Source: Thermoanaerobaculia bacterium
Lineage (GTDB): Bacteria; Acidobacteriota; Thermoanaerobaculia; Multivoradales; UBA5704
Direction: 5' to 3'
Assembly (NCBI GenBank): GCA_025937035.1
Contig: JAICSG010000054.1
Coordinates: forward strand, 1 to 12,183
DNA: 12,183 nucleotides
In this document: positions 10,301 to 12,183 of the stretch, in pieces
Position numbering within the stretch: position 1 is the stretch's first letter
Layout: every line of letters starts with the position of its first letter
The notes under the pieces: generated by a model
Seen by the model: only the letters and a program-made list of their open reading frames with translations
Told to the model about the DNA's origin: nothing
Database searches by the model: none
Position numbers and translations under genes: made by a program

Positions 10301-12183
10301 CAGCCCTCCCCCGTCTCGGCCTGGTGCTGGGCCAGGGCCTCCTCGGCCACCTTCCCCTCGGCCAGGGCTTCGACCTTGGCGGCGGGGCCGAGGAGGAGGA
10401 GCAGGTCTCCCGCTTCCAGACGGGTGCCGGCCTCGGGAAGGACGGGCTCCTCGCCGCGCTCGCCGCGCCGCCGGATCTCCATCACTCTCGCGCCCAGGGT
10501 CTGCGGCAGGCGGGCCTCGGCCAGGGTCTTCCCCACCAGGTGCGGCGGCACCGGCACCAGCCGGAGGGCGAAATCGGGGGGGATCTCCACGTACTGGCGG
10601 TTCGCCTGCGCATCCTGGCTGGAGACGAAGGTGGTGAGCAGCGCCTGCCGGCCCACCACCTCCTGGGCGTAGACGGCCAGCAGGTCGCGCTTGGCCAGGA
10701 TGCCGAGGAATTTCCCGCCGTCTTCCACCACCGGCAGCCGCTCGTAGTCGCTCTGGGCGAAGATCTCGGTGGCCAGGTGCAGCCGCTCGTCCGGATGGAT
10801 CACCCGGGCCACCGGCGTCATCAGGTCGAGCGCCACCACGGCGGTCAGGGTCTCCGGGTTCTCCAGGGCGTATTTGATGTCGTGGAGCGAGACCGAGCCG
10901 GCGAGCTTGCCGTCGTCCCCCACCACGAAGAGCCGTTGGCGCGGGGTGGCGAGGAACTTCCGGACCACCTCCGCATAGGGCTCCCCGGGCTTCAGCGTCT
11001 GGGGGTCGGGCCGCATCAGGTTGCGCGCCTTGAGCCCGGCCAGCACCGCCTCCTCCATGCGGAGGTCGATCCCCTTGCCGCGCAGGGACTCGGTGTAGAT
11101 CGAGTAGGGGTGGAGGGTGCGGGCGAGCAGGCTCGACAGGATCGCGGCCAGCATCACGGGGAGGATGAGGTCGTAGTTGCCCGTGAACTCGAAGATGATG
11201 AGGATGGCGCTGATCGGCGCGTAGCTCGTCCCCGCCATCACCGCCGCCATGCCCACGGCCGCGTAGGCGCCATAGGGGGAGGCGATCCGGGGCCAGAGGG
11301 CATGCATGAACGAGCCGTAGGCGCCGCCGATCAGGGCGCCGTAGGCGATCGAGGGGGTGAACATCCCGCCCGCGCCGCCGCTCCCCCGGGTCAGGGCGGT
11401 CGCGATCAGCTTGACCGCGGCGATCCCCAGGAGAAGGAGCCCGGTGAGCTCCTGGGAGGGGGCGACGTGGGGCGGCAGCTTCAGGGTACCCGCGAGCGCC
11501 AGGTTGATCGTGCCGTACCCCCGGCCGAGGGCGTGGGGCACGTAGAGGCCGATCACCCCCAGGAGGGTCATCCCCACCACCGGATGGAAGGGCCGGGGGA
11601 GGAAGCGCAGCTTCGCGAAGGACTTCGCGCCGAGGCTGATCCCGACCATGAAGAGGACGGAGGCGAAGGCGCCGGCGATCCCCAGCCCCGCGTAGGGGAG
11701 CATCTCCCAGTAGGTCTTCAGGGCGTACTCGGGCGCCGCGTAGAGCGGCCGGTTGCCGGTGATGGCACGGGCGATGAGGGTAGCGATGACCGAGGAGGCG
11801 ACGATCGGGCCGAAGATCTCCAGGGCGAAATTGCCCAGGATGACCTCCATGGCGAACAGGGTCCCCCCGATGGGGATGTTGTAGGTGGCGGCGAGGCCGG
11901 CTGCGGCGCCGCACCCCACCAGGATCTTGATCCGGTGCTGGGGCATCTCCAGCCGCTGGCCCAGCCAGGAGGAGATCATGGCCCCCAGCCGGATCATCGG
12001 GCCCTCGCGGCCGAGGGATCCGCCGGCGCCCACGGTGACGATCGCCGAGAGGGCGTTGATCAGCACCGGCCGCGGGGCGATCTTCCCTCCCGACAGCGCG
12101 ACCGCCTCGATCAGCATCCCCATCCCCTCGCCTCCCCCCTCCCCCTGGGTCTTGCGGCGGCCGAGCCAGAGGATGAGCCCCAC
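10300..12183 (-). CDS. CLC-family chloride channel/transporter with CBS pair and RCK_C domain (5' end outside window)
   Basis: The visible 627 residues of a CLC protein whose N-terminus lies beyond the window edge. GSLGREGP holds the gating glutamate (visible residue 60, E. coli Glu148 position). GMFTP (273-277) is the second anion-site motif, and Tyr363 in PYSIYTESL fits the central tyrosine. At the internal proton-glutamate position (E. coli Glu203) the sequence is FAMEVILG, giving Val114 as in CLC channels. The first filter motif, normally GSGIP, reads GEGMG here. After the membrane part come two CBS domains (about 385-440 and 455-510), a likely nucleotide-binding regulatory pair, and an RCK_C/TrkA_C domain (about 528-605, LVGKTLAEARLPQTLGARV ... 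EAGDLLLLLG). The protein sits in the inner membrane with these domains in the cytoplasm. It is followed by the TGATG-coupled four-cysteine gene. Confidence 0.93.
   Translation of the reverse strand: MGLILWLGRRKTQGEGGGEGMGMLIEAVALSGGKIAPRPVLINALSAIVTVGAGGSLGREGPMIRLGAMISSWLGQRLEMPQHRIKILVGCGAAAGLAATYNIPIGGTLFAMEVILGNFALEIFGPIVASSVIATLIARAITGNRPLYAAPEYALKTYWEMLPYAGLGIAGAFASVLFMVGISLGAKSFAKLRFLPRPFHPVVGMTLLGVIGLYVPHALGRGYGTINLALAGTLKLPPHVAPSQELTGLLLLGIAAVKLIATALTRGSGGAGGMFTPSIAYGALIGGAYGSFMHALWPRIASPYGAYAAVGMAAVMAGTSYAPISAILIIFEFTGNYDLILPVMLAAILSSLLARTLHPYSIYTESLRGKGIDLRMEEAVLAGLKARNLMRPDPQTLKPGEPYAEVVRKFLATPRQRLFVVGDDGKLAGSVSLHDIKYALENPETLTAVVALDLMTPVARVIHPDERLHLATEIFAQSDYERLPVVEDGGKFLGILAKRDLLAVYAQEVVGRQALLTTFVSSQDAQANRQYVEIPPDFALRLVPVPPHLVGKTLAEARLPQTLGARVMEIRRRGERGEEPVLPEAGTRLEAGDLLLLLGPAAKVEALAEGKVAEEALAQHQAETGEG

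Noticed and set aside
10082..11914. A 610-codon minus-strand frame across the CLC gene
   Set aside because: Only its last 72 codons (from the ATG at 10300) look like protein. The upstream part is an Arg/Pro-rich out-of-frame reading of the CLC gene.

Overview
The window is a GC-rich (by eye about two thirds G+C) bacterial chromosome segment with ordinary housekeeping and accessory genes and no mobile element, tRNA, rRNA or CRISPR array that I can see. Cobalamin-dependent MetH, c-di-GMP signalling, Sec-type signal peptides, hicAB and a CBS/RCK-tailed CLC protein fit a Gram-negative, free-living bacterium. Acidobacteriota or a similar deep high-GC lineage would fit, but nothing here fixes the taxonomy.

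Left part (1-2783, all minus strand): a PAS-GGDEF diguanylate cyclase (66-965), a DinB-fold protein (1103-1639), a 56-residue small protein (1738-1908) and a PAP2-type membrane phosphatase (2010-2783). A GC-rich hairpin of related sequence lies downstream of both the cyclase and the PAP2 gene.

Middle (2784-5733): a 54-codon gene (2934-3098) with a textbook double-glycine leader, preceded by a good promoter and followed by a hairpin. It is followed by an alpha/beta hydrolase (3373-4194), a convergent secreted eight-cysteine mini-protein (4273-4533, minus), a secreted protein of unknown function (4703-5221) and a hicA-hicB toxin-antitoxin pair (5257-5733). The HicB lacks the usual DNA-binding tail.

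Right part (5740-12183): metH (5740-9237, minus, GTG start) is preceded by a 5' leader of about 210 bases. The leader holds a SAM-I-clan riboswitch aptamer (9362-9448) and a strong intrinsic terminator with a T-run (9286-9324). The metH promoter shares a palindromic -10 (GTATAC) with a divergent gene for a membrane-anchored unknown protein (9477-10091). Convergent to that gene, and overlapping it by 10 bases, lies a two-gene unit coupled by TGATG: a CLC-CBS-RCK_C chloride channel/transporter (10300 to beyond the window edge) and a 72-residue four-cysteine protein (10082-10300).

The items most worth attention are the double-glycine precursor peptide, the SAM riboswitch with its possible antiterminator, the channel-like residues in the CLC protein, and several genes that appear to be read from leaderless or nearly leaderless mRNAs.
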